Below, one piece after another: positions 7,588-15,019 of a stretch of DNA of 21,599 nt. Within the stretch, counting starts at the first letter, position 1; each line of letters opens with the position of its first letter. Source of the stretch: a virus; IMG/VR virus record IMGVR_UViG_3300044733_005097, positions 1 to 21,599 of that record. One strand, written 5' to 3'. Under the pieces are notes generated by a model that worked only from the letters and a program-made list of their open reading frames with translations, made no database searches and had not been told where the DNA came from. Both the position numbers and the translations under genes were made by a program.

Positions 7588-7661
7588 TCCTCGGTAGCTC
7601 AGTAGGTAGATGCGAGAAGCTGTTAACTTCTATGTCGCTGGTTCGATTCCAGCCCGAGGAG
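7588..7661 (+). tRNA. tRNA-Asn (anticodon GTT), bulged D stem
   Basis: A full cloverleaf can be drawn by hand. The acceptor 7588-7594 pairs with 7654-7660 over seven pairs. The anticodon stem is AGAAG/CTTCT with loop CTGTTAA (7620-7626), giving anticodon GTT. The T stem is GCTGG/CCAGC with loop TTCGATT, and the discriminator is G7661. The D stem GCTC (7597-7600) pairs with GA and GC only if T7611 is bulged out, one base more than in ordinary tRNA-Asn. CCA is not encoded (GCA follows). It lies eight bases after the reductase gene and just before a terminator, so it is probably processed from the 3' end of that transcript. Confidence 0.93.
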
Positions 7662-7682
7662 CATAAAAAATCAAAAGATTTT

Positions 7683-7703
7683 ACCCCCGCAAGGGGGTTT
7701 TTT
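7683..7703 (+). terminator. Rho-independent terminator after tRNA-Asn
   Basis: Stem ACCCCC/GGGGGT closed by a GCAA tetraloop (7689-7692) and followed at once by a T run (7698-7703). This is the strongest hairpin in the window and probably ends the transcription unit holding the replication and nucleotide genes plus the tRNA. A weaker AAAATC/GATTTT hairpin lies just before it (7667-7682). Confidence 0.88.
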
Positions 7704-7705
7704 AT

Positions 7706-7713
7706 TCTAAATA
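7706..7713 (+). promoter_or_regulatory. Candidate late promoter box TCTAAATA
   Basis: Seven of eight bases match the T4 late promoter TATAAATA. It lies directly after the terminator and eight bases before the protease start, which has no Shine-Dalgarno sequence. The same octamer recurs at 9886-9893. Confidence 0.4.
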
Positions 7714-7721
7714 TTTTTGCC

Positions 7722-8519
7722 ATGTTGCTGAGGCCATTAATCCTCGCAGTTGTGATGGCGACAAGCGTTGCTTGCAATTCGCTATCGTCTCCTCCAAAAC
7801 AAGTTGAATCAGAACAGGAAAAAACACAAGGAGTAGCGGAAGTCCCCGCATTCTTATTGGATTCTTCGAAGTACGATTCCATCGGGCTAGCTGAGGATGA
7901 CCGCTACTCCTGTGTAGGTGCTATAGTTACACAATCCGGTGATGTAATAGGATCTGCGGTTCTTATTCACAGAAACGCAATACTAAGTGCACAGCATTGC
8001 TTTGCATTATCTGATGATCCTCCAAAATATTTTTGGACTCATGGAGGACAATTTTTAAGAATAGGTAAAGTGCATAAAGCAAGCCCATATGTTCCTGGGT
8101 TTCCAATGAATGATATTGTTCTTTGCATTTTGGAAGAAGACTGCTATGAACCACCAGCAGAACTTTCAAAGATAACGTGGGATCTTATTCCGGGAGAAGA
8201 ACTTATTACTGTTGGGTGGAGCCTCGGATACAAAAAGGTAAGCGAGAAGGGTGTAATGCGCTACTACGGCTCTTTAATTGAAGATAATGGACAAGTGATG
8301 AGAATGCTTGCACTCAATGGTTCAGTTTACTACGGTGATTCTGGTGGAGGAATTTTTGAAGATTCTGGAAAATTGGCAGGGATAATATCATTCTTTGGTG
8401 TAGATCCATCTTCTGGGAATGTAATAGATAATGGAGGCATAAAAGTTTGTTACTATTACGAGTGGATAGATAATATTATGAAAGAAAGGTTCTGTGACTG
8501 GCCTTGGTACGAAGAATAA
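7722..8519 (+). CDS. Trypsin-like serine protease with lipoprotein signal
   Basis: A 265-residue protein with a chymotrypsin-fold (family S1) peptidase. The catalytic triad is complete: His92 in LSAQHC, Asp131 in MNDIVL and Ser207 in GDSGGG. C93 next to the histidine and C64 are placed like the conserved disulphide of trypsins. Residues 1-18 (a short hydrophobic stretch ending SVAC) look like a lipoprotein signal with the lipidated cysteine at C18, followed by a flexible Ser/Pro/Glu linker to about residue 45. The expected product is a membrane-anchored, envelope-exposed protease. The reading frame extends upstream through the tRNA, but the ATG at 7722 is the first start after the terminator and gives the signal peptide. 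It is not related to T4-type prohead protease gp21. The substrate is unknown; a role in host envelope modification, lysis or superinfection control is inference. Confidence 0.82.
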   Translation: MLLRPLILAVVMATSVACNSLSSPPKQVESEQEKTQGVAEVPAFLLDSSKYDSIGLAEDDRYSCVGAIVTQSGDVIGSAVLIHRNAILSAQHCFALSDDPPKYFWTHGGQFLRIGKVHKASPYVPGFPMNDIVLCILEEDCYEPPAELSKITWDLIPGEELITVGWSLGYKKVSEKGVMRYYGSLIEDNGQVMRMLALNGSVYYGDSGGGIFEDSGKLAGIISFFGVDPSSGNVIDNGGIKVCYYYEWIDNIMKERFCDWPWYEE

Positions 8520-8522
8520 ATA
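8515..8522 (+). promoter_or_regulatory. Possible late promoter box AATAAATA before the resolvase gene
   Basis: One mismatch to TATAAATA. It includes the stop codon of the protease gene, so part of the match is forced. It lies three bases before ATG 8526 and twelve before ATG 8535; the latter spacing fits the other boxes in this window better. Confidence 0.25.
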
Positions 8523-8525
8523 TCT

Positions 8526-9074
8526 ATGTTCCACATGTTAATAGGTGTAGATTATTCAATAACTTGTCCATGTCTCTGTTTGTATGACGAGAGAAAGCCA
8601 TTTACATTTGATAATTGTTTTTTCTACTACTTGACAAACACTAAAAAATACGCAGATAAAATTTTGCCAAATATTACTGGTGAAAGTTTTCAGGAATACG
8701 TGGCTGATACTGACAGATTTGACAGTATTTCAGACTGGGCTATAAATTTGTGTATTGGGGCATCTGAAGTGGCTATAGAAGGGTATTCCTATGGTTCCCA
8801 AGGAAGAGTATTCCATTTGGCCGAAAATATGGGAATTTTTAAACATAAGCTCTATAAGGCGGGGGTTCCTCTGACGGTCGTAGAGCCGTCCAAGTCAAAG
8901 AAACACGCCACGGGCAAAGGTAACGCTGATAAAGGGCTAATGTACGAACACTTCTCGAAAGAAACCAAAACAAATTTAATGGCAAATTTTGGTCAAAAAA
9001 CTTTATCCAATCCCATAACCGATATAGTGGACAGTTATTATATTTTAAAATATTTGGTTAATAATAAAATTTAA
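8526..9074 (+). CDS. RuvC-like Holliday junction resolvase
   Basis: A 182-residue RNase H-fold nuclease that probably cuts branched DNA made by UvsX-driven recombination before packaging. The acidic residues of RuvC-type enzymes are visible: D9 in LIGVDYS, E85 in VAIEGYSYG, and D166 and D169 in NPITDIVDS. The segment VVEPSKSKKHATGKGNADKG matches the lysine-rich stretch that precedes the last motif in phage RuvC-like proteins. This takes the place of T4 endonuclease VII (gp49), an unrelated fold. A second ATG at 8535 (MLIGVDYS) would start directly at the first strand and is an equally good start; neither has a Shine-Dalgarno sequence. The last four bases overlap the stop of the convergent zinc-ribbon gene. 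Confidence 0.8.
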   Translation: MFHMLIGVDYSITCPCLCLYDERKPFTFDNCFFYYLTNTKKYADKILPNITGESFQEYVADTDRFDSISDWAINLCIGASEVAIEGYSYGSQGRVFHLAENMGIFKHKLYKAGVPLTVVEPSKSKKHATGKGNADKGLMYEHFSKETKTNLMANFGQKTLSNPITDIVDSYYILKYLVNNKI

Positions 9075-9373
9075 CGAACAATTCTTCCAGCATGCTGCCC
9101 AGAATTGTCTAATTTATCATGGAATCTTTTTGGTACTTGACCGTTATTTTTGATTTTATCAATCACATCTTTCCATGCGGAACCAGTAACTTTAGAAGGA
9201 GTTAAAGTCATATCCATGCCTATGGAATTTCTTTGCTGGCCCCAATCTTTAATTACTTTCTTTTTTCCACAACATGGGCATTTATCTTTTAAAGGCTGAT
9301 CCGATTCACTCATTTTTAAAAACAATTCAAATGAATGATCACACTCCTCACATTTAAAACTATAATTAGGCAT
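9071..9373 (-). CDS. FmdB-type zinc-ribbon protein
   Basis: A 100-residue protein starting MPNYSFKCEECDHSFELFL, the typical opening of the FmdB/CxxC zinc-ribbon family. C8-x2-C11 and C32-x2-C35 would bind one zinc. The remainder, with SAWKDVIDKIK and a basic tail, looks flexible or helical. The family is often annotated as regulatory, but its molecular role is not well defined; protein or nucleic-acid binding is likely. It is the second gene of a minus-strand pair and overlaps the HNH gene by eight bases. Its stop codon overlaps the stop of the resolvase gene on the other strand (9071-9074). Confidence 0.82.
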   Translation of the reverse strand: MPNYSFKCEECDHSFELFLKMSESDQPLKDKCPCCGKKKVIKDWGQQRNSIGMDMTLTPSKVTGSAWKDVIDKIKNNGQVPKRFHDKLDNSGQHAGRIVR

Positions 9374-9863
9374 TACTATTCTTTCTAAAAGTAATTAGCA
9401 TGTGATCGAACAAGAATCCGTAAGATGGTTCTTTTGGTTTATTTTTTAGATCCATTTTTGCTTCTTTTGGAGTTCTATTTCCTTTATGCAAATTACAATC
9501 TTTACATGCTGCTACTAGATTGACCCATGTAGAACCACCGCCCTTACATTTTGGTATGACATGATCCAAAGTTGCAGTTTTTGTGCAAAGATCAATACCA
9601 CAATATTGGCACTTATAATTGTCTCTGCGGAGAATGTTTATTCTATTGGGTGCAGCCTTTTTAAAAGGCAATTTTACATAGTATTTTAATATCAAAATTT
9701 TAGGAATTTTTACAATTTTTGATACTGATACTACCTCATAATAATCTAAACTATTTTCATCTATCCAAACTTTATCTTTTGATAAAAGTTTAAAAGCTTT
9801 GGAAATGGTGATAATATTGAGAGGAGTATTATCTTGGTTTAACAGGAGTACCTGTTTTTTCAT
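9366..9863 (-). CDS. HNH endonuclease
   Basis: A 165-residue DNA endonuclease of the HNH (McrA-like) family. The N-terminal part (VLLLNQDNTPLNIITISKAF) is the usual pre-domain of free-standing bacterial and phage HNH proteins. The nuclease core follows: CQYCG, TLDHVIPKCKGG with the catalytic Asp-His, VNLVAACKDCN and HKGNRTP; two Cys pairs bind zinc. I start it at ATG 9863 because the family opens close to the VLLLN strand and because a promoter-like CATAAATA lies ten bases upstream. An in-frame ATG at 9905 would add fourteen residues and overlap the start codon of the gene on the + strand. It could be a homing-type or DNA-processing nuclease; sequence alone does not decide. It is followed by the zinc-ribbon gene. 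Confidence 0.85.
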   Translation of the reverse strand: MKKQVLLLNQDNTPLNIITISKAFKLLSKDKVWIDENSLDYYEVVSVSKIVKIPKILILKYYVKLPFKKAAPNRINILRRDNYKCQYCGIDLCTKTATLDHVIPKCKGGGSTWVNLVAACKDCNLHKGNRTPKEAKMDLKNKPKEPSYGFLFDHMLITFRKNSNA

Positions 9864-9873
9864 ACCTTTTAAG

Positions 9874-9881
9874 TATTTATG
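9874..9881 (-). promoter_or_regulatory. Candidate late promoter box CATAAATA for the minus-strand pair
   Basis: Seven of eight bases match TATAAATA, reading leftward and ending ten bases before the HNH start at 9863. It lies four bases from a similar box pointing the other way, making a compact divergent control region. Confidence 0.45.
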
Positions 9882-9885
9882 AAAA

Positions 9886-9893
9886 TCTAAATA
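9886..9893 (+). promoter_or_regulatory. Candidate late promoter box TCTAAATA for the right-hand block
   Basis: Identical to the octamer at 7706-7713 and ten bases before ATG 9904, which has no Shine-Dalgarno sequence. It is the mirror partner of the minus-strand box at 9874-9881. Confidence 0.45.
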
Positions 9894-9903
9894 TTTTACA
9901 GCC

Positions 9904-11469
9904 ATGGATAATAAACAACATAGACAATTTTATTGGGAAGTCAAGGATTTCTTGACAAAAAAACATAATAATGATGCATCTATTGAAAAGTCACCCACTC
10001 TGAAAGATGTTAGTAAAAATATTTTAGAACAAAATAATATTTTTAAACAAAAAAAATCACAGGCCACCGAAAACACAATAAGTAATACTAAAAATGTTTT
10101 AAGCTCTCTAGAAAAACAAAGACGCGGTTATGATGTTTCTTGTGTTGCTTACACAAGAAATAATATAGCAAATCCTTTTAATAAAAATGTTATTTATGAA
10201 TATACAGACAGCAATGAAACCATTGCAAGAAAAAGAATGGAAGCTGAAGCTAGAAATGAAAGAGCAAGAGCAAGAAATACGGCAGAAAATGACAGACTTT
10301 CTCAAGCAAAGCAAGATGTAAAAAGAAAAAGAGAAGAAGACGAAGCATATCAATTTAATCAAGAAATTTCAGCAGGATCGCAGGGTCAAGGTCCAACCCC
10401 ATCTGGTGGTAATTTAGCGGATACACTTGAAATGGGCAGAGATGGTAATCCAAATCTTCCAGCAGATACTCCAGAAAATAGAGCTCGTATGGGACAATGG
10501 AGAAGAGAAAAAGCAGAAACAAAACAGGCAGAATATATGGCTTCACGGATTGCAGAACTTTCTGGAAAAAAACCAGAAGAACTAACGTCACAAGAAGCTG
10601 GTGAACTTTCATTGATGAAATCAATGACACAAGGAAAAGTAGCCACAAGAGGTCTTGAAGGAAAAATACAAGGAAACTTGGAAGCCAAAGCAAAGGTATC
10701 TCCGCTAGCAATGGAACCAACTGCTGGCACCGATGATACTGGAAGAACCCAAGAACAGATTGATATGGATGCAATGGCTTCCGGTAAACAAAGAAAAGCT
10801 GCCGCACAAGATATGATGCAAAGAACTATTGGAAGATCGCAAGAAGATTTAGTTTCTCGAACTCAACAAGCTGGCGCCGAAGAAGCGGAACAGAGAGCTC
10901 AAGATAATGCAGACTTTTATGCTCAACAAGCTGAGAAAAAAAGAGCTGCTATGCAAAACACTCGTATTCAAGGAACGAATATGACATACGGACAATTTGA
11001 AGCTGAATATGGAAGACCATATGATGCAACAAATCGTGAAGATTCAACTATGCTAGTTCGTGCAGCTAGTAATACATCAGCTTTTAGAGTATCGCCTACA
11101 GCAAGAGCTTTGGACCAAACAACCGTAGATTTTAACAGAACCTATAGAGGTATTAATGCCCAAAATGCAGCAAGAGAAGGAGAACTTGATCGCAGAGTTG
11201 ATCAATCACAAATTTCTCTAGATCAATTTAATGCAGATAGAAGGGGGACTGTTCAAAGAGAAATTTCTTCAATACAAGCAAGACCCGGTTTTGTTCGTGG
11301 TGTTGCCCAAAGCATGCTTCCTTCAGGCACAACACCCCCAAAAATCGGTCAACCAAATACACCAACGGGTGGTGCAAAACCAACAGGGCAACCAGCTAGA
11401 ATTGGAGCTCCATCACTAAGTCAAGCAATAAATAGTGTTTTGGGAAACAATAATACAAGACGGGCCTGA
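9904..11469 (+). CDS. Charged, helical virion-type protein of unknown function
   Basis: A 521-residue protein with no recognised domain. It is rich in Ala, Arg, Glu and Gln, nearly free of cysteine, and contains long helical stretches (about residues 95-150, rich in Arg/Glu with RARARNTAENDR, and about 315-350, AEQRAQDNADFYAQQAEKKR). These are separated by Gly/Pro/Thr-rich disordered segments, and the C-terminus (GTTPPKIGQPNTPTGGAKP and onward) is also disordered. The opening MDN with KDFLTKK resembles the next protein, MDN with IKDLLSKR, suggesting a shared N-terminal signal. Composition and place resemble internal, scaffold-like or ejected virion proteins of phages. This is inference from style, not homology. 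It is followed after four bases by the 1181-residue gene. Confidence 0.7.
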   Translation: MDNKQHRQFYWEVKDFLTKKHNNDASIEKSPTLKDVSKNILEQNNIFKQKKSQATENTISNTKNVLSSLEKQRRGYDVSCVAYTRNNIANPFNKNVIYEYTDSNETIARKRMEAEARNERARARNTAENDRLSQAKQDVKRKREEDEAYQFNQEISAGSQGQGPTPSGGNLADTLEMGRDGNPNLPADTPENRARMGQWRREKAETKQAEYMASRIAELSGKKPEELTSQEAGELSLMKSMTQGKVATRGLEGKIQGNLEAKAKVSPLAMEPTAGTDDTGRTQEQIDMDAMASGKQRKAAAQDMMQRTIGRSQEDLVSRTQQAGAEEAEQRAQDNADFYAQQAEKKRAAMQNTRIQGTNMTYGQFEAEYGRPYDATNREDSTMLVRAASNTSAFRVSPTARALDQTTVDFNRTYRGINAQNAAREGELDRRVDQSQISLDQFNADRRGTVQREISSIQARPGFVRGVAQSMLPSGTTPPKIGQPNTPTGGAKPTGQPARIGAPSLSQAINSVLGNNNTRRA

Positions 11470-11473
11470 TTAA

Positions 11474-14400
11474 ATGGATAATATTCGTAAACTTAATCCA
11501 ATAATAAAAGATCTTCTTTCAAAAAGAAATACTATTTTGAAAGAAGATGGAGCTGATATTAGAGCAAGAAGATCAGAGGAATCAAGATTAAGAAAAGCTG
11601 GTGTTTTAAAACCAAATGAAGAGCTACCGTCAGTAGCAAAACAAACTGGCGAACAATATAAAAAAAGTTTAGCTTCCTTTAGACAATGGGGTCTCGGAAA
11701 GCTTATGGATCTTTCCGATGCTAGTGGATGGACTGATGCCTCACAATATGTTTTAAGTCCTGCAGCATCAGTATATTTTGGTGCTGGTGTAGAAGAGTTA
11801 GGAAGAGCCGAATCGGAAATGAAAGATAAATTACCGGGAAAATATAAAAGACTACGCGATGTTTTAGTTCAAGATTTGGTTAGAGAACGAAAAGCTGAGT
11901 TCGATGCAGGCAATACAAATATAAGTGAAAAAGATTTATTAACAAAAGTAATATCTAAAAATAAAGATTTAGCAGATGTTTTAACTAGAGATGAATATGA
12001 AACTGTTGCTGGTGGAATTACAAATCCTCTTCGTATTGAAACAGAAGATGCAGAAGGAAATAAAAAATTAGAAATAGATTTGCCTAGATGGACTGGAATA
12101 AGTCAAAGTGCGGCAAATTTTTATGATGTTGCAGCGGGTGCAGCTGATGTTTTAACTGATCCGGCTCAATTAGCAGCTGGTGGTGCTGTTGGCGGTGCAT
12201 TTAATTTAGCAACCAGAGGAGCAGGCGCAATTGGAGGAAGAGTTTTAGCAGGAGCGGCCTCTAGAGCACCAACAGGGGTTAAAACCGCAGCAGAAGCATC
12301 AAGAAGATTTTTACCACCAATATTAGCAAGAGCAAGAAGTGCAGAAGAATTGGGAAAAGCCGTGGGAAGAGCTGGGGTCGGCGCAGCTGGAGCAGCCATG
12401 ATAGCCCCCGGTGCCATTGAAGCAGCATCCCAAGACAAATTAGCAAGATGGGCTGGTGAAATGCTTGGTAGTGCTGCACCATTTGTATTGGGCTCCAAAT
12501 TGGCTGATAGAGCTATTGCAGCTTACAATAAATCAAAAACTACACCAAAGCCAGAGGTTTCTGCAAAACCAGAGACTGCACCAGAAGCAGCAAAAGATAT
12601 AGAAGTTTCGGGTGAAACAAAATTTGAAATTCCACCTTCTGGAACATACCCAGCAAAAAATTTACCAAGAGCAGATTTTGGTGCACCAACAAAATCTTTT
12701 ATAGAAATATCTAAAAAACCAGAATATGCAAATACTGGAGAAATGCTTAAAGCTTTTGGTTATTTACCAAATATCTATAAGGCAACCAAAGGGAGAAGAG
12801 GTGCTGCTTTTACTGCACAAATCCCAGAACCAGCAAAAACTGAAGTTTCTAAACCGTTAGCACCAGTTGAAATATCAAGAGAAACAATAACTAATCCTCT
12901 TTACGAACCCCCAGCAGTAGGATCTCAAAGAGTTGATTCTTTTGTTAAAACAAATGTTCCAATTACATTCTGGACACCACCAGAACCAATTGGAGGCGAA
13001 GGAAAAGCAAAAGAAAGAAGAAGAAGAAGATCTGAACCAGAAATTTCTCCAAAACCACCAGAAGAACCAACAGTTCCTGCAGTTGAAACACCCAAAAAAT
13101 CAGAAACACAAGTTGATTGGAATGCTCCTGCTACTCCACCTGTACCAGAATATTCTTTAAAACCAGATTGGGCCAATACTGGAGAAATGTTAAAATCTGT
13201 TGGTTATTTGCCAAACATCTATAAGGCAACTAAAGGAAGACAGGGTGGTGCTTTTACTGCACAAATTCCAGAACCAGCACCAATCCCCGAACCAAAAACA
13301 ACTTTGTCTTTAACAGATATAAAGACAATAGAACAAATAAAAAGACCACAAGAATCAATTCTTACTAGAGCAGCAAAAGAAGCGGAGGCTTCTCTAAAAT
13401 CAAAAGAAGTACCTGCAGAAACAGCAAAACCTGAAATATCTCCAAAACCACCGGAGGAATTGACTCCCGAGCAAATTCAAGATTTATTAAAAAGTCTTTC
13501 TCCAGTTTCATTTCAGTTTCCGAAACGAGCACCAAAACCATCTCTGTCAAGAGTGGCAGCAACAGTAGCTTCAATTCCGGGTGCAGGATCAAATCTGCTG
13601 CCAGCTCAAACAACTTTAGCAGATTTATTAAGACTTCCACAAGTTGCAGAAGTTAAACCAGCAATTGAAATTTCTGTACCAAAATGGGCAACAGAAACAA
13701 AACCAGTAGAAATAATTAATGGCGAACAAATTGCAAAAGCTGTTGCGGACTTAATGCCACAAATGAAAGCTCCGACTGCAAAACCGGGAGTAATAGAAAA
13801 ACCAGCTACAGCAACAAAACTTGATGACGCTTTACCGCCTTCAGCAAAACCTGAAAAAGCAGTAACAAAAACAGCTGAAAGAATTACAATACAGGAACCA
13901 TCAGCGATGTCTGGTGCAAAAAGACCTTCTGCAGTTTCGGCTCCCACATCAACGCCCGCTACTGCACAACCACAACAGCCAGAACAACAACCTACAACAG
14001 ATAGGGATAGACAAGCACCTGAATTAGTTGATACTTCTGGGGGTGCAGGATCTGGTGGCGGATCTACAGTTAAACAAGTTAAAACAATTACGTTACAAGA
14101 ACCATCAGCGATATCTGGTTCAAAAAGACCTTCTGCAGTTTCGGCTCCCGAAAAAACACCCGATTCCGATATTCCGGATGATGCTTCCACACAACCAGAA
14201 CAACAACCTACAACAGATAGGGATAGACAGCCACCAGAGTTGGTTGGGCCTTCTTCTGCGGGATCCGGTGGAACACCTGCCTATAAACAAGTTAAAACAA
14301 TTACGTTACAAGAACCATCAGCGATATCTGGTTCAAAAAGACCTTCTGCAGTTTCGGCTCCCGAAAAAACACCCGATTCCGATATTCCGGATGATGCTTC

Positions 14401-15019
14401 CACACAACCAGAACAACAACCTACAACAAATAGAGATAGACAAGCACCAGAATTGGTTGAACCTTCTTCTGCAGGATTCGGTGGCAAAGCTACCGGAAAA
14501 TCAGCTGAAACGATTACAATACAGGAACCGTCACAGATATCTGGTGCAAAAAGACCTTCTGCAGTTTCGGCTCCGAGTGTAACACCAGAAACCAAAGAAA
14601 CCAAAGAAACTAAAGAAACAAAAACTATTTTTGATATGATGCGCGATATGTATAGAGATTTTGAAAAAGCGCAAGAAAAAATAACAAATAAGCAAGAAAA
14701 AGATACAGAACAAAATACTCAAGATGATGAAACTTCACAAGTTCCACAAGTCCCACAAATAATAGTACCTGTAACAAAAAATATTTCAACTGGTGGAACT
14801 GATAAAGGTGGAATTGGTGGTTCAGAAAAAGGTCCACCACCAAAAAATATCGGTAAACCAAGACAAAAAGGAAAATCATCAAGAGCAGGAATTCCATCTA
14901 TAGGAGGGGGCGACACTGATTATGGAGGTTTAAAACAAGGTGGTGGATTTAAATTGGGTGCAAATGTGAATCTAGGAGCGAGAGCTCTTGGAAGATTCAC
15001 TCAATACTTGCACATTTAA
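11474..15019 (+). CDS. Large repeat-rich protein, probably virion-associated
   Basis: A 1181-residue protein, the largest here, with no domain that I can name. Residues 1-220 are mixed helical and charged. Residues about 225-355 are rich in Ala and Gly with several hydrophobic, membrane-active-looking segments (for example AAGGAVGGAFNLATRGAG and AGVGAAGAAMIAPGAIEAA), reminiscent of phage ejection or tape-measure proteins. Residues 360-800 are Pro/Glu/Lys-rich with two copies of a 40-residue module at 415-454 and 563-602. Residues 804 to about 1040 are four tandem copies of a repeat of 68-71 residues containing QEPSAISGSKRPSAVSAP. A short ETK repeat and a Gly/Lys-rich tail follow. The N-terminus contains ILKE at 21-24, a possible prohead-protease-type site. 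The gene starts four bases after its neighbour and has no clear ribosome-binding site. Confidence 0.75.
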   Translation: MDNIRKLNPIIKDLLSKRNTILKEDGADIRARRSEESRLRKAGVLKPNEELPSVAKQTGEQYKKSLASFRQWGLGKLMDLSDASGWTDASQYVLSPAASVYFGAGVEELGRAESEMKDKLPGKYKRLRDVLVQDLVRERKAEFDAGNTNISEKDLLTKVISKNKDLADVLTRDEYETVAGGITNPLRIETEDAEGNKKLEIDLPRWTGISQSAANFYDVAAGAADVLTDPAQLAAGGAVGGAFNLATRGAGAIGGRVLAGAASRAPTGVKTAAEASRRFLPPILARARSAEELGKAVGRAGVGAAGAAMIAPGAIEAASQDKLARWAGEMLGSAAPFVLGSKLADRAIAAYNKSKTTPKPEVSAKPETAPEAAKDIEVSGETKFEIPPSGTYPAKNLPRADFGAPTKSFIEISKKPEYANTGEMLKAFGYLPNIYKATKGRRGAAFTAQIPEPAKTEVSKPLAPVEISRETITNPLYEPPAVGSQRVDSFVKTNVPITFWTPPEPIGGEGKAKERRRRRSEPEISPKPPEEPTVPAVETPKKSETQVDWNAPATPPVPEYSLKPDWANTGEMLKSVGYLPNIYKATKGRQGGAFTAQIPEPAPIPEPKTTLSLTDIKTIEQIKRPQESILTRAAKEAEASLKSKEVPAETAKPEISPKPPEELTPEQIQDLLKSLSPVSFQFPKRAPKPSLSRVAATVASIPGAGSNLLPAQTTLADLLRLPQVAEVKPAIEISVPKWATETKPVEIINGEQIAKAVADLMPQMKAPTAKPGVIEKPATATKLDDALPPSAKPEKAVTKTAERITIQEPSAMSGAKRPSAVSAPTSTPATAQPQQPEQQPTTDRDRQAPELVDTSGGAGSGGGSTVKQVKTITLQEPSAISGSKRPSAVSAPEKTPDSDIPDDASTQPEQQPTTDRDRQPPELVGPSSAGSGGTPAYKQVKTITLQEPSAISGSKRPSAVSAPEKTPDSDIPDDASTQPEQQPTTNRDRQAPELVEPSSAGFGGKATGKSAETITIQEPSQISGAKRPSAVSAPSVTPETKETKETKETKTIFDMMRDMYRDFEKAQEKITNKQEKDTEQNTQDDETSQVPQVPQIIVPVTKNISTGGTDKGGIGGSEKGPPPKNIGKPRQKGKSSRAGIPSIGGGDTDYGGLKQGGGFKLGANVNLGARALGRFTQYLHI
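12716..12835 (+). repeat. 40-residue module, copy A
   Basis: In-frame 120-base module inside the large repeat protein (residues 415-454). It encodes KPEYANTGEMLKAFGY and continues through IYKATKGRRGAAFTAQIPEP. Copy B lies 444 bases downstream with most residues conserved, so this is likely a folded or binding unit rather than filler. Confidence 0.85.
13160..13279 (+). repeat. 40-residue module, copy B
   Basis: Second copy (residues 563-602), KPDWANTGEMLKSVGY and onward, of the same length as copy A without gaps. Differences from copy A are conservative and many are silent at the base level, so the duplication is older than that of the 213-base repeats. Confidence 0.85.
13883..14602 (+). repeat. 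Tandem repeat array, period 204-213 bases (68-71 residues), four copies
   Basis: Copies start at 13883, 14087, 14300 and 14513, always in frame. Each opens with IT(I/L)QEPS followed by SG(A/S)KRPSAVSAP, then a variable Pro/Glu/Asp linker, QPEQQPTT(D/N)RDRQ, and a Gly/Ser stretch. The fourth copy is cut short and leads into an ETK repeat. Positions 14071-14215 and 14284-14428 are identical over 145 bases, indicating very recent duplication or gene conversion. Confidence 0.93.

Noticed and set aside
7588-7661. tRNA as a phage attachment site with integrase nearby
   Set aside because: No integrase, no duplicated tRNA end, and the surrounding genes are those of a lytic T4-like phage.
7632-7721. 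In-frame upstream start for the protease inside the tRNA
   Set aside because: It would translate through the tRNA and terminator and bury the signal peptide; ATG 7722 gives a clean lipoprotein signal.
7055-7882. Long open frame on the minus strand (275 codons) across the reductase end, tRNA and terminator
   Set aside because: It runs antisense through a well-supported reductase and a tRNA, matches no family, and its length is explained by the GC-rich codon pattern of the + gene.
13606-14582. Open frames in other phases (including both strands) across the tandem repeats
   Set aside because: They mirror the repeat period of the real gene and only arise from its low-complexity composition.
13883-14602. 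CRISPR-like array
   Set aside because: Repeat units are about 213 bases, in frame and coding, without short direct repeats separated by unique spacers.
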